A stretch of 64,000 bases of DNA from Chamaea fasciata (lineage: Eukaryota; Chordata; Aves; Passeriformes; Sylviidae), in the NCBI GenBank assembly GCA_029207755.1, contig JARCOQ010000026.1, forward strand, positions 1,361,001 through 1,425,000, in the 5' to 3' direction. Positions 1-14,559 of this stretch are shown one piece after another (within the stretch, counting starts at the first letter, position 1; each line of letters opens with the position of its first letter). The position numbers were made by a program, and so were the translations under genes. The notes beneath the pieces are model-generated. The model was not told where the DNA came from. It was given only the letters and a program-made list of their open reading frames with translations, and did no database searches.

Positions 1-637
1 TGGTAGAGAGCGCCCAAACCCCCGGGGCTTGGTGGGGGGGGTTCATTCCAGTCCGCGGGGTCCGTTCTGCCCCCGGGACTCCCCCGGTCCCCCCCGGCCC
101 TGTCCCCGCTCCCGCTGAAATCCGCGTTACTTTTGCCTTCCCCACCTGGCCCCGGTGCTGCGTCCCCCCAGCCCCGGGACGGGGCGGTCTGCGGGGCCCG
201 GGTTGGGTCCGCAGCTCCGGGAGGGAAGAAATTTCCCGTTTCCTTCCCTCCGCTCCTGCCCCTTCCCGGGACGGAGCCGCCGCGCCCCGCGGGCATCGCT
301 GCGCTCCCAAAGTCCTTCCCGGGGGGAGGCTGGAGCGGGGAAGGGAGGAACTGCGGGAAAAACAGCGAATGGCTGAAGGGCAGGGCTGATCCACCTGCGG
401 AGACCACCCTAATTAATTAACTAATTAGTTCCTAGTGAGACCTCGTGCCCTGAGGGCTCTGGGTGCAGCCGGGACCTGGGCCGGGTGTAACAGGGAGAGC
501 CGGGGCTCGTCTCCGGGATCCGGGAGGTGTGACCCGGCCCCGCCCCGCCCGTACCTGTGGCCGCGCTGACGTGACCGCGGCCGGGCCGTGCCCAGCCCGC
601 GGCTGAAGCTTCGGGGCTTCTCCCCCCGCAGGGAACC
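1..637 (+). promoter_or_regulatory. GALE: GALE upstream region: GC-rich promoter side and end of a 5' intron
   Basis: This stretch is rich in G, C and CpG and leads into the first coding exon of GALE. A polypyrimidine run followed by AG at 630-631 is a good splice acceptor seven bases before the start codon, so at least one non-coding 5' exon lies upstream, either here or off the left edge. I could not fix its donor. An AT-rich near-palindrome at 409-428 stands out in the GC-rich background. Calling this the promoter side is inference from CpG density and position. Confidence 0.55.
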
Positions 638-2561
<1,924 letters not shown>

Positions 2562-3395
2562 GCTGTGGCCGAGGGCTGGCCGGGCCCGGGGCTGCTCGGA
2601 GCCAGCCCTGCCTCCTTCCCATCCTGGGAGAGCAGCTCCAGCTCCCCCTCCTGCCTCTGGCACGGGGCAGGAAGGCTGGAGCACCCTCAGCCTCCGCGCT
2701 CCTCATCCTCATCCCCCAGGGCTTTGCATCTCTCAGAGCAGAACCACGAGGAGCAGAGAACGGAGCCGGGGGCTGCTTTGGCAGCCCAGGCACGGAACCC
2801 CTCGTGGGGATGGCCCGGGGCTGCAGCCAGCCCAGGCTGCGAGCAGGAGCTCCTGGGCCCTCCCTGTGCCCTGGGCATGCAGCACTGGGACAGCTGGGCC
2901 CAGCCCCTGCTCCCTCCCTGCCTCGAGGGCTCAGGGGGAGCCCAAGGCACCTCTGCCCCTGCCCTGGCACGGCGAGGGCACCAGGAGCCTCCCACAGGGA
3001 CCAGCCACATTCCAGGCCTTCCTCCTCCGTCCCCCTTTTCCCTGCCCCCAGCATGGTTTTGGGGACCAAATCTCACCCCCCAGCTCTGCTGCTGAGCCAG
3101 AGGAGCCCCTGCCCGGGGCTGAGGCGGCCTGGCCTGGCTGCCCACAGCCCCCTCGGTGCCAGCTCTGGCCTCCCGTGGCAGCCACTCCCCAAAGCCAAAG
3201 GCTGCCCAGGAGCCAGCTCTGCCCCCCTGCCCCACGCTGCTCCTCTTTATTCCTGGCAGCTCCCGGGGCTGCTCTGGGCAGGGATGACGCAGTCGGCCCC
3301 ATGTGCTGTCGGCTGGATGAATAACTTATGCTCCTAAATTATGAATCGAGCTTTTGATTTGTTTTTAAAATAAACTTTCCTACTTTCTAAGTGGC
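2562..3395 (+). terminator. GALE: GALE 3' UTR with AATAAA at 3369-3374
   Basis: About 830 bases follow the GALE stop. They turn AT-rich near 3320 and contain a canonical AATAAA at 3369-3374, which would place cleavage near 3390. The UTR itself is GC-rich and holds no second gene that I can support; the open frames in it come from the scarcity of stop codons in GC-rich DNA. Confidence 0.8.
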
Positions 3396-3540
3396 GGCTT
3401 TGTTCTGCTTCCCCTCAGCCAGAGGTGCTGCCCTTAAAAAATGGCACGCCGGGGCCTCGTGCCAACCCCACTGCACCCGCAGGTCTCCCGTGCTGCCTGG
3501 CCAGGGATGACGCCAGCCCCGCTCCGGGATAGGTTCAGGA

Positions 3541-3546
3541 TTTATT
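3541..3546 (-). terminator. LYPLA2: Minus-strand AATAAA, likely LYPLA2 poly(A) signal
   Basis: Plus-strand TTTATT reads AATAAA on the minus strand. It lies only about 170 bases from the GALE AATAAA on the other strand, so the two genes would converge with almost no gap. Confidence 0.5.
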
Positions 3547-3867
3547 TCACCTTGATTCTCTGTGGAACGCACGCACACACACAAAAAAAACCCCAAACAT
3601 GTACAAGGAAGACAAGAGAGAGAAGAAAAAACTAAAAAAAAAGAAAAAAGAAAAGAAAAACAAACCCCAAACAAAAGGAAAAAAAAAAACCCCAAAGCTG
3701 TATTGAGGAATGGAGAGAAGCCGTTCTCCCTCCCGGGTTCCCGGCACTGCTCGGGCAGGGAGTGAGCAGGAATGCTCTGCAGAGGGGCCCCACGCGGCCC
3801 CCAGGGATGGTCCCGGGCCCCCCCATCACACACGGTTCCAGTTCACAGTCAAACAGGTCAGTCTGTC

Positions 3868-4362
3868 CATCACCAGCCCTTGGTACCCCCAGGAGCTGCC
3901 ATCCCACCCCAGCCAGCCCCTGGTGACCCCAAGAGCTGCCATCCCACCCCAGCCAGCCCCTGGTGTCCCCAGGAGCTGCCATCCCACCCCAGCCAGCCCC
4001 TGGTGTCCCAAGAGCTGCCATCCCACCCCTGCCAGCCCCTGGTGTCCCCAGGAGCTGCCATCCCACCCCTGCCAGCCCCTGGTGTCCCCAGGAGCTGCCA
4101 TCCCACCCCAGCCAGCCCCTGGTGACCCCAGGAGCTGCCATCCCACCCCAGCCAGCCCCTGGTGACCCCAGGAGCTGCCATCCCACCCCAGCCAGCCCCT
4201 GGTGTCCCAAGAGCTGCCATCCCACCCCAGCCAGCCCCTGGTGTCCCCAGGAGCTGCCATCCCATCCCAGCCATCCCCTGGTGACCCCAGGAGCTGCCAT
4301 CCCACCCCTGCCAGCCCCTGGTGTCCCAAGAGCTGCCATCCCACCCCAGGCACCCTCTCGCC
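3868..4362. repeat. Minisatellite, about 12 copies of a 39-40 bp unit
   Basis: The unit contains GAGCTGCCATCCCACCCC followed by a short AGCCAGCCCCTGGTG segment. Anchors recur at 3901, 3941, 3981, 4020, 4060, 4100, 4140, 4180, 4219, 4259, 4299 and 4338. Most copies are 40 bp; copies that read GTCCCAAG instead of GTCCCCAGG are 39 bp. The array has no stop codon in several frames on both strands, which creates long spurious open frames. It lies in the presumed LYPLA2 3' UTR. Confidence 0.95.
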
Positions 4363-5289
4363 CCCCAGGCGAGCGTGGGGAGCGGGGCACAGCAGCATTA
4401 AAACACAGCGTGGAGGAGGCGGCCGGGCCGAGCCCAGGGCAGGGCCAGGGCTGCCCCCCGTGCCAGCAGCAGCTCCGCTGCTTCCAGACTTCCTACAAGG
4501 GGCAAAAGCTAAATCCCCCAAGCCAGGGCGGGCCCCACGATCCACTCTCCAGAGGGCGGTTATTGCTTTGCACAGCCCGGGCAGGGCTGGAGCAGAACTG
4601 CCGGGGCTGAGCCCCCCCAGAGCCCCCCAGGGCTCCCCGGGGCCAGGGCAGGGGGAGCAGGGCCAGCCCTGGGGCCAGGGGAACGCGGGGATGTTTAAAA
4701 AGCCGCGATCAGCCCCGGGCTCAGGGGCTCAGCCCGGGGGAACAGGGAGTGAGGGCAGAGCTGCTCCACAGCCACTGCCCTGGGGCCTGCGGGAGGGGAG
4801 GGTCAGCCAGGAGCCCCCCCCGGGGAGACATTCGGGGCCCCAGCGGGATGCCAGCGCTCAGGAGGGGACAGGTGAGGGACACCGGTGATTGTAGACGGAG
4901 GGGGAAGAGCCCCCGGTGCCGGGGAGCAGAGGATGGGGCGCAGCAGCACCCGGGGCTCAGATGCTGGTGAGGTGATGGCTGGGAGCAAAGCTGCTCCTTC
5001 CAGCCGCACCAGGAGCCAAACCCGGGCTCCAGGGCCCCCGGCTCACCTCCCCCTCCCCGAGGCAGCCCAAGTCCAAAGGGAAGGACGAGTAGCAGCAAGA
5101 GAAGACATTAAAGACGGGGCCGGTGGCTCCGTGAGTGTAAACGAAGCCTGGGGGCTCCGAGGGTGCAGAGGAGGAGACGGAGATTGTAAAAGCAACAAGA
5201 GGAGGAGGAGCGGGAGGAAGGAGGTGATGATCTCAGGAGGGCAGAGCTGCCCCAGGCCGATGGCTGAGGGGAGTGTGCGTGTGTGACAG

Positions 5290-5780
5290 GCGGGGCCGTG
5301 CGGGAGGTGCGGGGGCTGCGCTGACCCTCCCCGCCGGCCCGGGGCACTGCGTCCGCAGGGGAGTCCCGGGGTCCTGAGCTCTGCCTGAACAGCCGGGAGT
5401 CGCCTGAGCGGCCGCCCAGGGCAGAGCTCCGAGCCCCGGGGCTGCCCCAGCCCCGCCGCGCTCCCGCCACCGCAGCCGGCCACGTCCCGCCCCTAATACT
5501 GGTACAAAAACCCCAAAGCCAACAGGAAAACCTCACCCGCGCCGTGCCAGCCCCGCGGGGGACCGAGAGCAGCCCCCGGGACGCGCTGGGAGCCAGAGCC
5601 GGAGGGAAAAGGCCGCTCCCAGACTCGCCTTAGGCAGCTCCGGCGTGGGCTCCGGGGGCGGCGGGAGAGCCGGGCAGCGCCGGCCGGAGGGGACGCGGTG
5701 CGCGGGCGGGGGCGGCGGGAGGTGCGCTGGGGGGGCCACGGCTTCCGTCGGCAGCGGGCGGGTCACAGGGACAGACGGGC
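5290..5780. other. CpG-rich block just downstream of the LYPLA2 stop codon
   Basis: CpG dinucleotides are dense here, with a NotI-type GCGGCCGC near 5408, in contrast to the flanking UTR and intron. It sits at the 3' end of LYPLA2, where a promoter is not expected. I see no conserved coding exon in it. Confidence 0.55.
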
Positions 5781-5830
5781 GGCGGTGACACCGGCACGCT
5801 CCCCCCTGCGACAGTCCCCAGGGGCTCCGC

Positions 5831-9430
<3,600 letters not shown>

Positions 9431-10129
9431 TCAGCAGCGGCTTCCTCCAGAGCAGCAGCTGTTTGGGGGGAAATTAAAGAGCAGGTGAAGAAGGCTTTGA
9501 GGTTGGAGCCTTTGGGACACCTCACGCTGTGGCCTGGCAGTGCCGGAGAGGCCAGGAGCAGCCGATGCTCCCCGCGTGGGGTGCTGGAAGAGTTAAAATT
9601 AGCCTGGAAATTACACCTCAGAGCCAAAGTTATTCCTGTGGCTGCACCGGCGTGGGCAGAGGGTGACTGGGCAGCACAGCCCCAGCATCCCTTCATTCCT
9701 GATTCCCTCCTGGAGCTGTGCAGGAGCCTGACCCACATCTGACTGGGAAGCAGGAAACCCTTGGCATGCAGCAGCACAGGCTCTGCTGCACCAATAAAGG
9801 TCCAGCCCTATTAAATGGGGCTATTTGGGATGAACCAGAGCACTGGGAGCTGGGCTGAGCCCCCCCGGTGATGGATGACACCCTTGTGCCTCCCCAGGAC
9901 AGCAGGCAGGGTCACCACCGCTGTCCTGTCACCTCCCAGATCCCACAGCACCCACGGCGCCTTCAGCCGCAACAGTCCGGGGTGTTTGTTCCCAGCGCAT
10001 CACAAATCCCAGCTCCAGCTCCCCACCAGGCTGCCCTGACCCCGCTGACCCACCAGCACTAATTAGATCAGAGCCTGTTTAGGGCACTGCCCTTATCCCC
10101 CAGGAACAGGATCAGCCTCCAGAGCACGG

Positions 10130-10345
10130 TCACAGAACATCCCGAGCTGGAAGGGATGAAGGATCATCCAGTCCTGCCCCTGGCCCCCCCAACAATCCCA
10201 CCCTGGGCATCCCTGGAGCTCTGTCCAAGCTCTCCTGGAGCACTCAGGGCTGTGCCCGTTCCCTCAGCACCCTCTGCGGGAACAACCTTTCCCTGATATC
10301 CAGCCTAAACCTCCGCAGGCACAGCTCCCAAGGAGCTGTCCCTGT
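10130..10345 (-). mobile_element. CR1 LINE 3' fragment
   Basis: Reverse-oriented CR1 tail: 'gagctggaagggatgaagga', 'ccccccaacaatccca', 'ggagctctgtccaagctctc' and 'acaacctttccctgatatcc'. It is of the same subfamily type as the copy at about 6.1 kb. Confidence 0.8.
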
Positions 10346-10634
10346 CCCGGAGACCAGGGCTGCCTCTCGGGAGGCCTTTCCTCACCCTCCACCCTCTGCT
10401 CCAGCCTCACTTTGCACAGCAGCCCCACGCCCAGCGGGTCAGGATCACCCCAAACCCTCCCCAAACCCTCCCCAAACCCCCCCGGCACGCCAGCAGCCAG
10501 CCTTACCCACGAGAAACAGCCTGCTCTGGCCAAGACCTGCCCGACCCGTTCCACCGACTGACTGACTGAGTGCTCGTCAGCGGCTTCCCCACTCAAATAA
10601 AAACCCCGGGAAGCCAAGCAGCTCCCCGGATCTG

Positions 10635-10660
10635 ACACACACACACACACACACACACAC
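10635..10660. repeat. (AC)13 microsatellite
   Basis: Thirteen uninterrupted AC dinucleotides are followed by a C run. It lies in the presumed first intron of LYPLA2. Confidence 0.98.
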
Positions 10661-11379
10661 CCCCCACGTGCTCCTGGGCACTCTCCAGGGCCAAAACAAC
10701 CGGCCGGGAGAGACCGAACCTGCCAAATCAACAACCCTGGCGGGGACAGAGACAAAACCAGCAATAACAGCGTCTTCCCCCGGCTGCGGATGGGGAGGGG
10801 ATGGGATGTGCTCCCTGCTGGGGAGGCTGCAGGGAAAGGCGGGTTTGGGACGGTCAGACTGCCCCAAACACCCTGCCGGGAATGGTCTGGGATGTTCCTG
10901 GAGGGAACGCCGAGCCAAGGGGAGGATGGAACCCCTCAGCTGTGTCCGTGCGGGGGTAAAAGGGCAAACACGGAGCCGGGAGGGGAATTTCGGGAGCGAT
11001 TTGGAATTCGGGAGCTGTCGCACCCCAAGCCGACCCCACCAGCGACACCGGGCCGGGGGGAGAACGCGTTCAGCCGTCATTAATTAGCATTAATTACCGT
11101 GCCTCAGCCTCTCCCCCGGGCCCGCAGCCCCGCAGGGAGCGGAATCCAGCGGAGGGCCGGAGAAACCCCGCCTGGAAGCGGATGGAGGCGGCACCCTCAG
11201 GGCCGGCAGCGCCGGTTTTCCGCCCAAACCGGAGCTTCGGTGGGGAATCCCTGCAGGCTGCGAGTCCTGAGGGCTCCCACGGGCCGGAACGGACAGCCCC
11301 GTTACCGCCGAGCCAGCACCGCGCCCCGCCAGCGCTGCTCTCCCCGTTAATCCCCCGTTAAACCGCGGGAAGGGCCCCG

Positions 11380-11720
11380 CCGCCCTCACGGAACTGCCCC
11401 CCCCCCGCCCTCAGCAGTGGTACATCCCCCCCGCCGCGCCGCTGCCCGGTGCCGCCCTCCCCCCGCCGTGCCGGGTGGTACGCGCCGCCTCCCCCGCCGC
11501 TGCTTCCCGGTGCCGCCCTCCCGCCGCTGCCCGGTGTCCCCCCCCCCCCCGCCGTGCCCGGTGGTACGTGCCGCCCCCCCCGCACCTCTCCCGCGGCCCG
11601 GCGCGCGCTCCTCGCCGCTCCCCCCGAGCGCTCCCACAGGAACTTCCGCCAGCGCGCCGGAAGTGACGCAGCGCGGCGCCGGGAGCGACGGGCCCGCCAT
11701 GGTGGAAACGGGCAGCGGGT
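11380..11720 (-). promoter_or_regulatory. LYPLA2: Probable LYPLA2 CpG-island promoter with paired ETS motifs
   Basis: This is an extremely GC- and CpG-rich block between the PITHD1 3' end and LYPLA2. An ETS/GABP-type site CCGGAAGTG runs into a CRE-like GACG at 11657-11668, with an inverted ACTTCCG at 11642-11648. Such pairs are typical of housekeeping promoters. The 11410-11580 part is an imperfect repeat built on GGTGCCGCC and TGGTAC words (TGGTAC at 11418, 11476 and 11562). The transcription start is not determined. Confidence 0.6.
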
Positions 11721-11931
11721 CGCGCTCGGAACCCGCGGCGGGAGCGGCCCCGGGCGGCCCCACAGCGCGTTACCGGTGACACGGCCCGGTCCCGCCCTTC
11801 CCACAGCGCCCTGCCCGCGGCGGGCGGGTTCTGGAGACGCATCCCGGCTCCCGCCGGTGCCACCCGCGGAAAGGGAAAGGCCGCGATTGAGGGACAGCGC
11901 CGAGCTCTGCACCGCAGCGTGTTTATTGTCA

Positions 11932-11937
11932 GGGACG
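11932..11937 (-). terminator. PITHD1: PITHD1 poly(A) signal (AATAAA on the minus strand)
   Basis: The canonical hexamer lies about 105 bases after the PITHD1 stop codon on the minus strand, giving a very short 3' UTR. Transcription running past it would enter the LYPLA2 promoter island directly. Confidence 0.85.
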
Positions 11938-12040
11938 GCCGGTACCGGCCCCGCCGCCCTCGGGGCCGCGCCGCCGTGTGTGCCCCACAACCGGCGCCTG
12001 GGGAAGCCGCTCCTGCCCCCGGCAGGCTCCGGCGGGCCCG

Positions 12041-13985
12041 TCAGGAGATGAAGTGGGTCTGAGGGGTGATCTGTTCCAGCTTGTGGTCGGCCGGGTTCGC
12101 CGAGGCTTCGTAGTTGCAGATGGTGACCTCGTGGCGGTGAGCCTGGGTGGAGATGGAAGGTTTTAAATCCCGGGAAAAGCGGGATTGCAGCCCTTCCCAC
12201 ACTCTGGGTCCGCTCTCTCTCACCTCCGTCCACTCCCCCTTCAGGCCGATGTAAAAAATCTTGGTTGTCTCGGCCCCGAAGTTCTTTGGGAAGTGCATGG
12301 AGAGGTGGTAAACGTTGGAGAAACGGGCGATTCTGAAAGGAAACACACCCTGAGACCGCAGCTGCTGCTCCAGCACCTCCCCAGGCTCCCACACCGCCTG
12401 CAGCTCCCCCTGACCTCAGCCAGACTTGGCAGCAAGGGGGGTTTCCCTCACACCCCATGAGCTGGGGACAGGACACCAGGGTGATTGTGCACCCCGAGAA
12501 TTCCTGGGGTGCCAGCCCAGCCAGCCCCAGGCTCTGGGAAGGACAGGACAGAGCTGGGGAGGCAAATCCTCCTGAGGCACTGCCCTGTGCTGAGCCTTCC
12601 CTGAATCTGGCAGCAGCCCCCTTGCCCCAGGCTCTGCCTCATACTTGGTGGGATATTCCAGCTCTCCCAGGGGATCCCGGCTCAGGCTGAAGGTCTGCTC
12701 TGCTTCCTTGGCTGTGTCATCAAAGGACATGTGAGGAATGTTCCTGAACCTGGCAGGACGAGGAGGAGAACCCAGGGAGTTATTAACAACAGGGCAGCTG
12801 ATTGGATTCCACCCATTAACACTGGCCCCGGGTTCTCCTCAACAAAATACAGGATTGATTTGGTGTTGTCACAAGGGCAGCAGCTCCCCCCCAGAGCGGG
12901 CAGCCCCTGCATTTACTCACAGCCTCATCTCAGCCGGGTGTGTCCCGTCGTCCTCGCCCATCACAATGACTCCTTTCAGCTTCACGCTGCCCGTGAACCT
13001 GCCCAGACACACCGGCCTCACCTCTGTCCTGCCCCATCAGCCCCAGTGCCACGTTCCCAGGGGAGGGACAAGCCCTGCCAGCAGCCAGGACCGTGCCAGA
13101 GACCCTCAGGGATGGGACTCACGGGATGTTGAAGAGCAGCTCCTCATCATCATCGCTCTCCACGAACTGGGGAGAGACAAGAGCAGGTCAGGGGGTGCTG
13201 GGGGAGCACAGGGGGCAGCTGGCTGTTCAGGGGGACCTTGCTCACAGAATCCCAGGACATTTAGGATTGGAAAGGGCCTCTGGGGATCATCCGGAGGATG
13301 GGAGGGTCACCTGGGGCAGGTGACACAGGAACGCCTCCAGGTGGGTTTGGGATGTCCCCACAGAGGGAGACTCCAGCCCTCCCTGGGCAGCTGTTCCAGG
13401 GCTCTACCACCCTCATGGAGAGTTCTTTCTCATGTTGAGGTGGAACTTGTGGTTTAGTTTATGGCCCTTGCTCCTCGTCCTGTCACTGAACAGAGCCTGG
13501 CACCATCCTCTGACACCCCTGAGAGATGTTTTATGGATTGATGGGATCCCCTCTCAGCCTTCCCTCCTCCAGAATAACCAGGCCCAGCTCCCGCAGTCTC
13601 CCCTCATGAGGGCGATGCTCCAGACCCCAAAACCATCTTTGTGCCCTCTGCCGGACCCCCTCCAGCAGCTCCTTCTCCTCCCCTGAGAAGCCCAGGCCCG
13701 GACCGCGCCCTCCAGCCGTGCCTCCCTCGGAGCGAGCCGAGGTGCAGGATCCCCTCCCCGCCCTGCAGCCCGCCCTGTTCCCCCCGCCGCTCCCGGTCCC
13801 ACCTGAGAGCGATCCCTGCGCTCCTCCCAGGGCCGGAACACGGTGGCTCCGGAGCCCTCGCGGCGCTCGTTGAGGCACTGCAGGCGCTGCCGGTCGATGC
13901 GCAGGTACAGCCCCCAGGCCGCGCCGCGCTCCGCCGCCTCCTCCCCGCAGCAGCGGCACCGGCCGGGCCCGTGCCCGTGCGCCAT
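12041..13985 (-). CDS. PITHD1: PITH domain-containing protein 1, 6 coding exons
   Basis: PITHD1 is a small PITH-domain protein. The PITH fold is a beta-sandwich that binds the 26S proteasome in the paralogue TXNL1; PITHD1 has been linked to proteasome function and megakaryocyte differentiation. Coding exons in transcript order are 13985-13803, 13166-13123, 12998-12921, 12749-12645, 12332-12224 and 12142-12041. They total 621 bp, or 206 residues (human 211). A Gly/His/Cys-rich start (MAHGHGPGRCRCC) precedes the PITH core: the LYLRID, FVESDDDEELLFNIPFTGSV and MGEDDGTHPAEMRL blocks, then FYIGLKGEW and TICNYEASANPADH, ending THFIS. The first intron holds a CR1 element that stops about 110 bases short of the first exon. 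Confidence 0.96.
13245..13690 (-). mobile_element. CR1 LINE 3' fragment in PITHD1 intron 1
   Basis: A long reverse-oriented CR1 tail begins with 'tcacagaatcccaggacatt' and continues through 'ctgggcagctgttccagggc', 'catgttgaggtggaacttgt' and 'gatcccctctcagccttccc'. It closely resembles the copy at 28.9 kb. There is no coding capacity. Confidence 0.9.
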
Positions 13986-14007
13986 AGCCGCGCCGGCACC
14001 GCCCAGC

Positions 14008-14017
14008 GCGCATGCGC
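14008..14017. promoter_or_regulatory. PITHD1: NRF1 consensus site at the PITHD1 start
   Basis: GCGCATGCGC, a perfect palindromic NRF1 core, lies 23 bases upstream of the PITHD1 start codon within a CpG island (about 13.75-14.10 kb). It supports a CpG-island, TATA-less promoter here. Confidence 0.75.
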
Positions 14018-14027
14018 GGCGCCGAGA

Positions 14028-14232
14028 CACGCCCACACGGCGCTGCGGGCACGCCCACAGCGCCTCAGACAACGCCCCGGTGCCGGGTAAGCCACGCCCA
14101 CAATGCTCACAGGACACGCCCATCACCCTGAACGTCAAAGCATTTCAATTGGACACGCCCATAGGTCCATAATCACGCCCACACAAGCCTGTGATAGGGC
14201 CGTTGTGTTGTGGTCACGCCCATGTGGGCGTG
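14028..14232. promoter_or_regulatory. PITHD1: Array of CACGCCCA (KLF/Sp-type) boxes upstream of PITHD1
   Basis: CACGCCCA occurs at 14028, 14050, 14093, 14115, 14154, 14174 and 14215, with an inverted TGGGCGTG at 14225-14232. Steps are 22, 43, 22, 39, 20 and 41 bases. The array fills much of the gap between the PITHD1 start and the ELOA 3' end. Binding by KLF/Sp factors is inference from the motif. Confidence 0.7.
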
Positions 14233-14273
14233 GCTTGGCTCTGCACGTGCGGAGCCCGTGAGCCGCCCGGTGG

Positions 14274-14328
14274 TACCGGGGAGGGGTCCCGGTGATACCG
14301 GGGAGGGGTCCCGGGGGTCCCGGTGGGC
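14274..14328. repeat. Short GC-rich tandem duplication (22-bp unit)
   Basis: TACCGGGGAGGGGTCCCGG occurs at 14274 and again at 14296, followed by a partial third copy. It sits in the GC-rich gap between ELOA and PITHD1. No gene is seen in the rest of 14233-14560. Confidence 0.8.
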
Positions 14329-14559
14329 CCAGCCCTGACCCCGCCCGGGGAATCGCGAAGCTGCTGCTTCCCCGCAAAGGCTCCGCGTGAATTCTCCGCC
14401 GGGATTGTTCCAAGGAACGGGAGCAGCGTCCCCGCCGGGATACCGGGCGGGATAGCGGAGTGGGATCCCGGAGCATCACCCTCCGAGGAGCCACGGAGTT
14501 TCCTAAAAGTGCGTTTAACATTCGTTGTCAGTGTCAGGAAAGAACGAGCAGCCACGGTC

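Larger units (their letters stand above)
3525..5830 (-). other. LYPLA2: Probable long 3' UTR of LYPLA2
   Basis: No gene is readable between the GALE poly(A) site and the LYPLA2 stop codon. On the minus strand an AATAAA (plus-strand 3541-3546) is the only canonical signal I found downstream of the LYPLA2 stop, implying a UTR of about 2.3 kb. The stretch holds an A-rich tract at about 3580-3690 (U-rich in the transcript), the 40-bp minisatellite and a CpG-rich block near the stop. A shorter transcript using a variant signal is possible, so the extent is inference. Confidence 0.45.

Noticed and set aside
3632..4610. Long open frames on both strands encoding repeats such as WDGSSWGHQGLAGVG
   Set aside because: They are translations of the 40-bp minisatellite. 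All frames are open because the unit lacks stop codons, and there is no start context, splice structure or family match.
11358..12476. 372-codon minus-strand open frame over the PITHD1 3' end and LYPLA2 promoter
   Set aside because: Its Gly/Ala/Arg-rich sequence comes from CpG-island repeats and an intron, and crosses the PITHD1 terminal exons in the wrong frame.
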